Below are positions 52,215-60,570 of a DNA stretch of 64,000 bases, in pieces. The first letter of the stretch is position 1. Every line of letters begins with the position of its first letter. Source of the stretch: Psychrobacillus glaciei. Lineage in GTDB: Bacteria > Bacillota > Bacilli > Bacillales_A > Planococcaceae. Location: assembly GCF_008973485.1 (NCBI RefSeq), contig NZ_CP031223.1, forward strand, positions 682,001 to 746,000. Reading direction: 5' to 3'. The position numbers and the translations under genes are program-made. The notes under the pieces were generated by a model. The model saw only the letters and a list, made by a program, of their open reading frames with translations, had not been told where the DNA came from and searched no databases.

Positions 52215-53791
52215 AATGGCAAGTTTCCTTTCTCTATTTCTTGTTGTAATGCACGAAGACGGCGATATTTTTCACGAATCGTCTCCACATATTCATTCCA
52301 AAAATCCGTATCATTCGTTTTTTTGGCTACTTGTTTCATTTTCTTCCAAATCCGAATAGCTTGCTTGTAACTATAACGATTTTTTTCCAAAATGAAGCGC
52401 ATGGCATAGTGGTGATAAAGCGGCAATAATACCTCGGGAGCTTCATCTTTCACAATTGAAAGACCACATGCTTCCGCATATTCTAGTGAGGAGTTCGCGG
52501 ATTGATGCAGCGCCATCCAGTCATGGTAACGTTTTTCTTTTAGGAGTAAATTGGAATAAGATTGAATGCCATACAACCCAAATGACTGGTATAAATCCTC
52601 GAGTTCATTCGTTTTCAATTGAATCGAATCAAATAGTATTTCCAATCGGCGAATAAGCATTACTCTTGATGGATTTAAAGCTATTTCATTTAAATAAGAA
52701 GGAACATGTGGCAATAATTTTCGAGCGAGCTCTTTTGCTAAGACTTTGTTGGAAGCATGAAGAGCCTTTTCACACACTTCAACCCATTCCAAAAGCTGCT
52801 CTGATTCCATTAGGTCAGCAGCCGCTAATAGATCATCTATTCGAGATAGCATAATATAAAAATAGGGAAGTACCATATTTAAAGGAATATCGTCGTCTGT
52901 TTTTTCAAGCGTTTGTAAATAAGTAACCTCTTTTTCACGCGTTGCTTTATCCACTACAAGCGCATCCCAGAAGGACAGATATACATGCTTGCGAAAGCCG
53001 ATGAAAGATTCCATTTCAAAATAGAAGTGGCGAACGCGTTTCATCATTTCTTCATAAAACGTATCTGCAGCAAATAATCGTGGTTTCGAAGCCAGTTGTG
53101 CCAATGCATCATCTATTTCTTCTACATATTCTTTCAGAAAATGAAGTACCCGATTGCGCATATTAGATTCCGCAAATGGTTCCAAATAGGGCCAAACTTT
53201 CATTAAAACGACAAGATCTACATACACATCGAAAATGGGTTGCCATTCTCGTTCAAATGGTCGCGACTTTCGAATTTGTTTTTTTAAATCTTGGACCGCA
53301 AATTCTAACAGATAAAAACTATTCGGCGGATAGTTGGAAATGAATTTCCGGAAAAAGTTATCAACGAGGATATCCCAACTCCTCGGACTACGCTCATCTC
53401 TCAACAACGTCAACTGAGCCTGGTCCGCTGTAGAACGCCAATCGGAAATCCACGTAGATAGCGAATCATTTTGCTGATACAAATAAAAAATGGACGCAAC
53501 AATATGACGACAAGGTTTGTGCATTGGACAAGGACAGCTATAAGAATCCGTCAAAATATGATAAGTAATTTCTATATTACTGACATCTCTTACACTAAAA
53601 TCAACCCGATGCTCTTGCGGATAATAATTGGTAATCGACACAACGCCATTACGGACAAAAAATGCTGCACGACGAACAAGCTCCTCATCCTCCAATATTG
53701 CAGGATGGAACTTCTTCTGTATCGTCTGCATCGACAGGTCTATATACTTTTTATAATGTGCTGCTAATTTTTGGTACGAAGTAAGGGTCAA
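52211..53791 (-). CDS. ywqB: SWIM zinc-finger protein YwqB
   Basis: This 526-residue protein has an N-terminal SWIM motif CPCPMHKPCRH (CxCxnCxH), a zinc-binding module often linked to SNF2 ATPases, followed by a long helical region without recognised motifs. TTG at 53791 is chosen because AGGAGAG lies seven bases ahead and the product begins MTLTSYQKLAAHYKK; an ATG at 53827 would add twelve residues but has no ribosome binding site. It pairs with YwqA as in B. subtilis, suggesting the two proteins work as a complex; that is inference. Confidence 0.85.
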   Translation of the reverse strand: MTLTSYQKLAAHYKKYIDLSMQTIQKKFHPAILEDEELVRRAAFFVRNGVVSITNYYPQEHRVDFSVRDVSNIEITYHILTDSYSCPCPMHKPCRHIVASIFYLYQQNDSLSTWISDWRSTADQAQLTLLRDERSPRSWDILVDNFFRKFISNYPPNSFYLLEFAVQDLKKQIRKSRPFEREWQPIFDVYVDLVVLMKVWPYLEPFAESNMRNRVLHFLKEYVEEIDDALAQLASKPRLFAADTFYEEMMKRVRHFYFEMESFIGFRKHVYLSFWDALVVDKATREKEVTYLQTLEKTDDDIPLNMVLPYFYIMLSRIDDLLAAADLMESEQLLEWVEVCEKALHASNKVLAKELARKLLPHVPSYLNEIALNPSRVMLIRRLEILFDSIQLKTNELEDLYQSFGLYGIQSYSNLLLKEKRYHDWMALHQSANSSLEYAEACGLSIVKDEAPEVLLPLYHHYAMRFILEKNRYSYKQAIRIWKKMKQVAKKTNDTDFWNEYVETIREKYRRLRALQQEIEKGNLPL

Positions 53792-53902
53792 ACGAATCTC
53801 TCCTATGAAAAAAGGCTTTCCTTCCATTATACGTATAAATCAGCATTATTAAAAGGCATAGCTCGTAACCCTTCAAAAAACATCGGCTTCGCGGCCCGTT
53901 GC

Positions 53903-53996
53903 GAGAGCACTGCGGTTCGAAAAGAGAGGGCCACAGTCGCATGCGAGAGCACCACCGCCGAAACGAGAGCACCTCTACACAAGTAAAGAGCGCTGC
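53903..53996. repeat. 21-bp array R8 (five GAGAGCAC monomers)
   Basis: GAGAGCAC at 53903, GAGAGGGC at 53924, GAGAGCAC at 53945, GAGAGCAC at 53965 and AAGAGCGC at about 53986 give spacing of 21, 21, 20, 21. This is a third core class, more GC-rich. It lies ahead of ywqB and behind the XRE gene, both on the minus strand. Confidence 0.75.
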
Positions 53997-54065
53997 CCTA
54001 AAAAAAGAAAAGCCTATGCAATAGAATTTCTGCAAAACTACCTGGCAGAAAAACGAGCAAAAGCT

Positions 54066-54464
54066 TTAAATATCATCTATTTTTTTTATTTTCATTAGCA
54101 AACTTTCCGCATCTTTTGTTTCAAGAGAATTTAACCGATTTAATAAATAGCGGAAATCCTTTAAATCGTAAAGTTCCAGCTTGAGCTGACTTTGAAATGC
54201 CGTAATATACCGGCTTTTATTTTCTCTTGCTTCAAGACCTGGGTTATTACTCTTTTGGCGTGTATCTTCAAGCATATCCATAAACTTATCCCTTGGAATT
54301 GCATACACTCTTCTTAGTTTTGGTAACAATAGTATTGGAATCTCTAATTTACCTAACTCATATTTGGACAAAGCTGAGTGGTCAATCCCAAGTAGATCCG
54401 CGGCTTCGATCTGTGTAATATCTAATTGCTCCCGATATTCACGAATATGTTCATTAAAAGGCAT
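54066..54464 (-). CDS. XRE-family transcriptional regulator
   Basis: This 132-residue protein has an N-terminal Cro/CI helix-turn-helix (LDITQIEAADLLGIDHSALS at about residues 13-32, then KYELGKLEIP) and a helical C-terminal half without known ligand motif. AAAGGAGG precedes the ATG. It is divergent from the gene at 54648, with 183 bases between; it may regulate that gene or itself. There is no phage gene nearby. Confidence 0.85.
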   Translation of the reverse strand: MPFNEHIREYREQLDITQIEAADLLGIDHSALSKYELGKLEIPILLLPKLRRVYAIPRDKFMDMLEDTRQKSNNPGLEARENKSRYITAFQSQLKLELYDLKDFRYLLNRLNSLETKDAESLLMKIKKIDDI

Positions 54465-54647
54465 ATAACTACCTCCTTTATCAATGAAACAAGAATATCG
54501 AAATAATGATTGAGAACTATTAATATCGCCATATTTGCGATTTTAGAATAACCTGTCATATTTTGTTGTATAAAAATAATATACATCCTGTTACAGTGGT
54601 GTTAATATTAGGGATTAATTTAAAAGAATTAATTTAAAGGAAGGGAA

Positions 54648-55028
54648 GTGGAAGAGGTAGATAAAATCCAGTTTTATATACCTTCATTATTAGATTTTCT
54701 AGATCATCATAAGAATATGTGGTTAGAAGAAATAAGAATAGTTGGCGTTAAAACAAGAAATGTTAAATATTTTATTGGTCATTCCAATCAACGGATGACA
54801 CGTATCGAAAAAATAGTAGCAGAAGATTTTACTATTTACGACCTACAGCTCGACTTCCAAAATAAAACGCTCTCGTTTTATTTAGATAGCGCTGTCAAGC
54901 CTTCCCACTCTATCATTCTGCAAAAAGTGTTTCAAACTTTTTTAGTGCGATATAGCGCTAGAAAAGTCGGTTTTTTCCTGTACGCATCTGGAAGAAATAG
55001 ACCCCAAACAGTTAAGGTATTATCATAA
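54648..55028 (+). CDS. Hypothetical protein, 126 residues
   Basis: I do not recognise this protein. It is 126 residues, mixed alpha/beta by composition, with no signal peptide or membrane helix; it has clusters of basic residues near RIVGVKTRNVKYF and a closing RNRPQTVKVLS. GTG at 54648 has AAAGGAAGGG ahead, which supports translation. It stands divergent to the XRE gene and ahead of the IDEAL-domain gene. Confidence 0.6.
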   Translation: MEEVDKIQFYIPSLLDFLDHHKNMWLEEIRIVGVKTRNVKYFIGHSNQRMTRIEKIVAEDFTIYDLQLDFQNKTLSFYLDSAVKPSHSIILQKVFQTFLVRYSARKVGFFLYASGRNRPQTVKVLS

Positions 55029-55146
55029 TATAAAATTCTAAAGCGAATGCATATTGTGTTCGCTTTTTCTATATTTGTACTACACCAAATTCTTGCAATA
55101 TGATAAACTATTAGTAATCAGAAAATTCTAAAATAGGAGGGTTATT

Positions 55147-55587
55147 ATGTTACTTGTACAATTAATGAAACCATTTTATATAAAGCAAGAGAATGGACGG
55201 ATAAAGTTAGTTTTTGCCTATCAATATTTTTCTATAAAAAAAGACGATGAATTATTTCACTTTATTCCAGTAGAAGGAAAAGAAATTATTGTAAATGCAA
55301 AAACCATGGAAGTCGAAAACTTAGCGGAAGTGTTCGTCTTCCAAAAAGGAAATCGTTTTTTACGTCTACCACTTTATCAATTATTACTAGTTTCTGATAT
55401 TCATACACGCTTACTTTCAATCATTGAATCAACCGATGAGAAAGACTCTACCTCATTTCCAATTGAAGGCGCGGAAGAAATGATTCAACAGTTAGAAAAA
55501 GAAAATTTTGATCGAATGATAGACTATGCATTGATCCAAAGAAATGAAGCGTTATTCCAAGAACTACAAACGTATAAAGAGATATAA
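55147..55587 (+). CDS. IDEAL domain protein
   Basis: This 146-residue protein ends in an IDEAL-like segment (FDRMIDYALIQRNEALFQEL at about residues 120-139), a short helical domain found in some Bacillales proteins. The N-terminal 100 residues form an unrecognised beta-rich region (FYIKQENGRIKLVFAYQYFS). AATAGGAGG precedes the ATG. A terminator follows. Confidence 0.7.
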   Translation: MLLVQLMKPFYIKQENGRIKLVFAYQYFSIKKDDELFHFIPVEGKEIIVNAKTMEVENLAEVFVFQKGNRFLRLPLYQLLLVSDIHTRLLSIIESTDEKDSTSFPIEGAEEMIQQLEKENFDRMIDYALIQRNEALFQELQTYKEI

Positions 55588-55621
55588 CGGAGGCTGTCAG
55601 AATTGAACATATTTTATTATT

Positions 55622-55662
55622 AAAAACACCTAACGAAAAATGAATTTCGATAGGTGTTTTTA
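55622..55662. terminator. Terminator after the IDEAL-domain gene
   Basis: AAAAACACCTAACGAAA pairs with TTTCGATAGGTGTTTTT (one mismatch). A and T flanks allow action on both strands, so it may also end the minus-strand small gene at 55676. Confidence 0.85.
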
Positions 55663-55675
55663 TGTGTCAAAAAAA

Positions 55676-55780
55676 TTAAAAGGAAGTAAAAAAATAGAGA
55701 AATAAAACGAATCCACTAGAGCCAAGTACGCCAAACAAAATGTCCTCCCAATTTAATTTTATAATTTTGTCGATTTTCAT
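55676..55780 (-). CDS. Small single-helix membrane protein, unknown
   Basis: This 34-codon frame on the minus strand has GGAGGG nine bases before its ATG. The product starts MKIDKIIKLNWEDILFG and ends in the hydrophobic FVLFLYFFTSF. An upstream extension of the same frame lacks a ribosome binding site. I know no homolog. Site and composition suggest a real small membrane protein ending at a bidirectional terminator. Confidence 0.5.
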   Translation of the reverse strand: MKIDKIIKLNWEDILFGVLGSSGFVLFLYFFTSF

Positions 55781-55989
55781 GTTCTTTGCCCTCCATTCTT
55801 GTAAATTTCCCGGGAAATAGCACGATTTTTGAATAAGTCCAGAAACAATAAAAAAAGTTTCAAGTAGTTTACCCAAAAATAATAAATCTATTCAACAAAA
55901 GCAAAATCCATTTCAACAATAAAATACACCTACTTTCATTCTCCGACCAGGCACCAAAAGAAATGTATTTGTAATATCTCTCCATATGC

Positions 55990-56016
55990 TTTAAAAAATG
56001 GCAGGAAGGTCGATAT
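55990..56016 (+). promoter_or_regulatory. Possible sigma-D promoter of the orphan flagellin
   Basis: TTTAAA (TAAA at 55992-55995) and GTCGATAT (56009-56016) resemble the sigma-D elements TAAA and GCCGATAT; spacing of 13 is a little short of the usual 14-16. It lies 30 bases before the ATG. Confidence 0.45.
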
Positions 56017-56045
56017 AACTGAAAAGGTTGAATGGGGATGATAAA

Positions 56046-56858
56046 ATGCTGGGGATGTGGAGCTCTACGGGGTTGTCCATTATTCGAAATATGAATGCTC
56101 AGTGGGCGATTGCAAATAAGTCCATGGAGCGAATCACTTCTGGTTATCGTATTAATCGTGCTGCAGACGATCCTGCTGGTCTCGCTATATCAGAGAAAAT
56201 GCGTGCACAAATAAGAGGCTTAGGACAAGCAAGCCGAAATATTCAAGATGGTATCTCCCTCATTCAAACTGCGGAAGGTGCTTTAAATGAAACACATTCC
56301 ATTTTGCAGCGTATGCGAGAACTTAGTGTAGAAGCCGCAAATGATACTTTAACAGACAATGATCGTAAACAGCTCGCAATCGAATTTGATGAATTGAAAA
56401 AAGAAATTACTAGAATTTCAAAGGATACAGAATTTAATACTAAAACGTTACTTGACGGTTCCCAAAACTCTTTGAAGATACAAGCAGGAGCAAATGCAGG
56501 ACAGAAAATAGAACTTTCGATTGGAAATATGGGTGCAGAAGCAATAGGTATCAAGGATCTATCTATTTCGACAAGAGATGCTGCAGATAAGGCGATTGGA
56601 GAATTAGATAAAGCAATCACTAAAGTATCTAGTGAACGTTCACGAATGGGTGCATATACGAATCGTCTTGAACATGCTTATAACAATGCAGTTAATATGG
56701 AAGAAAACTTAACTGCTGCGGAATCACGTATTCGAGACGTAGACATCGCAAAAGAAATGATGGCGTTAACAAAGGCAAATATTTTAATGCAAGCGGGCCA
56801 ATACATCTTAAGAATGCATATGCAACAAGCACAATCCATTCTACAATTATTAAAATAA
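56046..56858 (+). CDS. Short flagellin family protein
   Basis: This 270-residue protein has the D0/D1 N-terminal domain (SMERITSGYRINRAADDPAG) and C-terminal domain (AESRIRDVDIAKEM...QSILQLLK) of flagellin joined directly, without a variable D2/D3 region, as in B. subtilis Hag. The first residues (MLGMWSSTGLSIIRN) and part of the last helix (GQYILRMHMQQAQ) differ from the usual flagellin pattern. It lies outside any flagellar operon. ATG at 56046 has GGGGATG ahead. It could be a minor filament or variant flagellin. Confidence 0.88.
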   Translation: MLGMWSSTGLSIIRNMNAQWAIANKSMERITSGYRINRAADDPAGLAISEKMRAQIRGLGQASRNIQDGISLIQTAEGALNETHSILQRMRELSVEAANDTLTDNDRKQLAIEFDELKKEITRISKDTEFNTKTLLDGSQNSLKIQAGANAGQKIELSIGNMGAEAIGIKDLSISTRDAADKAIGELDKAITKVSSERSRMGAYTNRLEHAYNNAVNMEENLTAAESRIRDVDIAKEMMALTKANILMQAGQYILRMHMQQAQSILQLLK

Positions 56859-56898
56859 CTAGATTCCTAAACTAACACATTCATTTATATACATCATA

Positions 56899-56938
56899 AA
56901 CAATCGTGAAAGGGCTAACTCGCGATTGTTTTTATTTT
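56899..56938 (+). terminator. Terminator after the flagellin gene
   Basis: AAACAATCG-t-GA pairs with TC-g-CGATTGTTT, followed by TTATTTTT. Confidence 0.85.
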
Positions 56939-56978
56939 TGTACACCTCTATTCCATTCACGTTGAACCACCTCCAGCT

Positions 56979-57035
56979 CATTTGTTACAAGTATGTTACG
57001 AGTGCCAGGCACCAGTAACATACTTGTAACAAATG
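56979..57035. repeat. Perfect 21-bp inverted repeat around a GTGCCAGGCAC palindrome
   Basis: CATTTGTTACAAGTATGTTA plus C and its exact complement flank a 15-base centre that contains the palindrome GTGCCAGGCAC. No T run follows, so it is not a usual terminator. A related AGGCACC stands at 55950. Such GTGCC-GGCAC palindromes are scattered through Bacillales intergenic DNA. It sits between the flagellin and the protease genes. Confidence 0.85.
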
Positions 57036-57149
57036 GTGGGATATGTTAAATATGCTAGTGAAAAATGTGAGGTGTTCGTTGCAAAAAGTCGGCAGGTTGG
57101 GGGATTTTCTAGTATTATAGGTTTATATGCTTTAATAGGGGGAAATGAA

Positions 57150-58535
57150 ATGAAGAGGATTTCCAGTTTAGCTATTATCATGATGATTTTGAGTATTTTA
57201 GCGGTTCCTTTTTCTGTACTCGGGGCGCCGTTAGATGAAGTGAAGAAGATTGTGAATGAGGATTATAAAGGAGAAATTCCTTCGAACTTGCAAAAACTAA
57301 CGACGATTGATGCGATTATTGAACAGTTGGATCCATATTCTACTTATTTTACAAAAGAGGAATTTGAAGCGTATACAAGCTCAATCAATAATACGACAAC
57401 TGGGATTGGAATAGTGATTGAAGAGCATAAAATGGGTATTCAGATTGTCAATACGTTCGAAGGTGGAGCGGCGATCGAAGCAGGCGTCATCCCGGGCGAT
57501 ATTATTACCGAGGTGGATGGTGTTTCTACAGAAAAAATGTCGATTCAGCAGGCTTCTTCTCTTATAACCGGTAAAGAAGGTACAGTAGTTAAACTTGTAG
57601 TTTGGCATCCTACTACTCAAAAAAAAGAGACGTATAAGTTAACACGCAAGAAGTTTCAAGTGCCTGTTGTGACAAAGCAGCTTCTTTATGGAAACGTCGG
57701 TTATATCGGGATTAATTCGTTTTCAGATGATGGGGCAACGCTTGTTCAAGAAGCAAAAAATGTACTTCAAAAGCAAGGAGCCACTTCTTTTATTCTGGAT
57801 TTAACGAACAACGGTGGTGGTTATGTACATACAGCAGAGGAGATGATTGGTTTATTTCCAAATAGTCCATATTCCTACTATCTTCAAACGAGAGGGCAAT
57901 CTGGGCTTGTGAAATCGGTACCACATACCTCTTTATTTCCAAAAAACACGAAAATCCTCGTAAATGGCTATAGTGCGAGTGCGTCTGAAATGACAGCAGC
58001 GGCGTTACTTGACCAAAAGTCGGCGACACTTTATGGGCAAAAGACGTACGGAAAAGGATCGATGCAGACATTTTATAATTTATCGGATGGATCATATTTA
58101 AAGTTGACCATAGCAAATTTCACCGGACCAAAAGGAACGATTATCAATAAAACAGGAGTACATCCGAATGTAGTGACGGAAGAGGGAAAAGAGCTTCCCA
58201 AAGCCCATTTAGACACAATCTTAGAAACAAATAAAACCTATAAAAAGTTACCTGCATTATCCAATGTCCCGACAACTAAAGCATTTACCGTAACATTCTC
58301 AAATGCAATTGAAGACAATAAACAACAGAAAAATATAGAATTAGTAAAACTTGGCGGATCAAGCAGCGTTCCGATTACAATCAAACAAAAATCATCAAAG
58401 CAGTTCGTTGTAACACCAAATGCACCATTAGAAAAAGGAGCAGCATACTTACTACTCATTCATCCGAAATTTCATCCGAAAAACGGAAATATGATGAAAA
58501 ATGGTGCTTATGTGGAAGTAACTGTTCAACCATAG
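57150..58535 (+). CDS. Secreted S41 (CtpA-type) protease with C-terminal Ig-like domain
   Basis: This 461-residue protein has a signal peptide (ISSLAIIMMILSILAVPFSVLGA), a short N-terminal helical region, a PDZ domain at about residues 70-160 (GIGIVIEEHKMGIQIVNTFE), and an S41 core with the Ser in NGYSASASEMTAAAL and Lys in TYGKGSMQ. The last 85 residues form an SbsA/Big_5 type Ig-like domain (KAFTVTFSNAIEDNKQQKNI), unusual for CtpA. ATG at 57150 has AGGGGGA ahead; earlier frame is rejected. It probably cleaves envelope proteins. It seems to head an operon with the next two genes. Confidence 0.88.
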   Translation: MKRISSLAIIMMILSILAVPFSVLGAPLDEVKKIVNEDYKGEIPSNLQKLTTIDAIIEQLDPYSTYFTKEEFEAYTSSINNTTTGIGIVIEEHKMGIQIVNTFEGGAAIEAGVIPGDIITEVDGVSTEKMSIQQASSLITGKEGTVVKLVVWHPTTQKKETYKLTRKKFQVPVVTKQLLYGNVGYIGINSFSDDGATLVQEAKNVLQKQGATSFILDLTNNGGGYVHTAEEMIGLFPNSPYSYYLQTRGQSGLVKSVPHTSLFPKNTKILVNGYSASASEMTAAALLDQKSATLYGQKTYGKGSMQTFYNLSDGSYLKLTIANFTGPKGTIINKTGVHPNVVTEEGKELPKAHLDTILETNKTYKKLPALSNVPTTKAFTVTFSNAIEDNKQQKNIELVKLGGSSSVPITIKQKSSKQFVVTPNAPLEKGAAYLLLIHPKFHPKNGNMMKNGAYVEVTVQP

Positions 58536-58550
58536 AGGGGGAACATTGGA

Positions 58551-59228
58551 ATGTTTTTTGAATTTCGATTTTGGAAAAGTTTTTTCAACCAAAATGAATT
58601 GATTGAATCACTAAATAATACAACGATGCGCCATTTTGAAAAGCGTGTTTGGCTAGTAGCATTTTTAGGTATTTTGCTTTACGCACTTCAAGATATTTGG
58701 GGAATGCATACCGAATCCCTTACCGCCATTTTTGTGAATGGTTACGCAGATACATATTCAATTGCAAGAATTGCTTCCTTACTAGGAGCAATCATTTGGT
58801 CAATCCTATTCATGGCGTTTCATTTCTTCGGAATCGCTTTTTTATACCATAAAATTACAGCCGTTGATTTGTCCAAGGTGGCCGTTTTGCAATTGTTTGT
58901 TGTGGCTTTATTGTTAATGGAAAAAGCACTAATCTTCTTTATCTTTGCAATCGTCGGCTATACGACTGACTATTCGTTACTTTCTTTCGGTCCGCTAGCG
59001 GCAACGTATATAAACAATGAATTCTTTATTTATTTCTTCAATCAATTAACGCTCATAACAGCTTTGATCATCGCGATTCAATTTCGGTTTCTACGTGCAT
59101 TTACGAAGATGCCAGCTCGGAATCTATTAATTATTTTAATAGTAGTCCAAATCTTTCTCGCATTAATATCTGCAACATTTAGCGTACTCCCATTGCAAAC
59201 TTGGTTTAAGGGAGGGGAACTGTCGTGA
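58551..59228 (+). CDS. Integral membrane protein, unknown
   Basis: This 225-residue protein has five or six predicted membrane helices, including VWLVAFLGILLYALQDIWGM, ALIFFIFAIVGY and LLIILIVVQIFLALISATF. The first 35 residues are soluble. I do not recognise a family; the pattern is that of YIP1-like or ABC-associated permease-type proteins but without a motif. It starts 15 bases after the protease gene with GGGGGAAC and overlaps the next gene by four bases, so the three form one operon. Confidence 0.7.
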   Translation: MFFEFRFWKSFFNQNELIESLNNTTMRHFEKRVWLVAFLGILLYALQDIWGMHTESLTAIFVNGYADTYSIARIASLLGAIIWSILFMAFHFFGIAFLYHKITAVDLSKVAVLQLFVVALLLMEKALIFFIFAIVGYTTDYSLLSFGPLAATYINNEFFIYFFNQLTLITALIIAIQFRFLRAFTKMPARNLLIILIVVQIFLALISATFSVLPLQTWFKGGELS

Positions 59229-60472
59229 ATAAAGTCATTACAATCGGTATTGCAATCATTGTCTCCACGTTCATTGCGACAAATGCCATTCTATTATTTT
59301 CAACTAATAGCCAACTGAGTCGTAGCTATTATGTTAGTGAATACGATCGTGTACAAGAAAATACTTACACAAAAGAGCTTGAAAAAGAAGCGGTCGTAGT
59401 TCCTGCGAACGAAACGACAATGACAATTGAAGCAGCTTTAGTCAGTGATCTAACAGTTACTCCAGGAGACAAAATCCAAGAAGGCGCTGAACTAGCGCAA
59501 TTAAAAACGGAAACAGCCGACAAACAGCGTTCACTTTGGGAATCAGAGCAACAAGCGTATACACAGGAACAAACCCAGTTGCAACAAATTCTTGACTCAC
59601 TTGAATCAGACCGTGCAGGAGCTAACTCGACCTCGTATGGAAACGCAAACACAACGGATGACGGTATGGACGTCAATGTCCAAGTGGAAGTCAATGTCTC
59701 ACCAGAAGGCAACTTCGCACAGGCAATCGCCCAAACGGAACAAAAAATCGCAGAAGTCGATCGCAAGCTACAAATAGTCAACACCCAGCTTAGCCAAGAA
59801 ACAAGCGAACTTGCTTTGCTCAGCCCACTTGAAGGAAACGTAGCAAGCATTGAAGAAAAAAACGGACTATATTTCATCACGATTTATTCCGATGAAAAAT
59901 CAGTCCTCACGTTCGTGAATGAAGCAGAGTGGCATGAAATTGCAGAAGGGCAAAAAGTAATGAACCACTCGGCGCATAAAGAAGATATTATAGAAGGAAC
60001 CATCTTGGCTAAAACGGAGGTACCAGCAACCCAATCCGCGTGGCTAAAAGCATACAAACAATTTGACAATAAAACCAAAGCACCTTTATACGAAGTACGC
60101 ATACAATTAAATGATGCGCTAGAAACATTGCCATTCGCAGCAAACATAAACTCCATCATCACCACGGATGAAGCGGAAAATGTGGTACGAGTAAATCCTA
60201 ACTGGCTACTAAATAGATCCAAGCAAACTGCCGAAATATACACATTAACAACCGAAGGACACATCGTGCGCAATCCAGTAACTGTGCCTTTTGACTTAGA
60301 ACAATCTGCTATACTGTCTGTAGGATTAGAAAATGAAATGGTCGTTCTAAACGCTGAACCAAAAAGAGAAGAATCACGCGCATTCCTTCCACTCCCATTA
60401 GACCTTCCTACATGGAACAGCATCAAAGCAGTCGGCTGGAAAGACTATATAAGATACTTAACGTACAAATAA
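59225..60472 (+). CDS. HlyD-like membrane fusion/adaptor protein
   Basis: This 415-residue protein has an N-terminal membrane helix (IGIAIIVSTFIATNAILLF), then a biotinyl-lipoyl half (VSDLTVTPGDKIQEGAELAQ), a coiled coil of about 100 residues interrupted by an acidic stretch, the second lipoyl half (ALLSPLEGNVASIEEKNGLY) and beta-barrel segments, in the usual order of periplasmic adaptor subunits. GTG at 59225 overlaps the previous gene as GTGA and has AGGGAGGGG ahead. No ABC transporter or ATPase gene is next to it, so its partner is unclear; the adjacent membrane protein is the candidate. Confidence 0.78.
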   Translation: MNKVITIGIAIIVSTFIATNAILLFSTNSQLSRSYYVSEYDRVQENTYTKELEKEAVVVPANETTMTIEAALVSDLTVTPGDKIQEGAELAQLKTETADKQRSLWESEQQAYTQEQTQLQQILDSLESDRAGANSTSYGNANTTDDGMDVNVQVEVNVSPEGNFAQAIAQTEQKIAEVDRKLQIVNTQLSQETSELALLSPLEGNVASIEEKNGLYFITIYSDEKSVLTFVNEAEWHEIAEGQKVMNHSAHKEDIIEGTILAKTEVPATQSAWLKAYKQFDNKTKAPLYEVRIQLNDALETLPFAANINSIITTDEAENVVRVNPNWLLNRSKQTAEIYTLTTEGHIVRNPVTVPFDLEQSAILSVGLENEMVVLNAEPKREESRAFLPLPLDLPTWNSIKAVGWKDYIRYLTYK

Positions 60473-60570
60473 ACCAATAAACAGCTTTTGCAACTATGCA
60501 AAAGCTGTTTTTATATACTTACAGAGCATGGATGACCTCCATTGATGAGACTCCGAACTGTAGTCATGGA

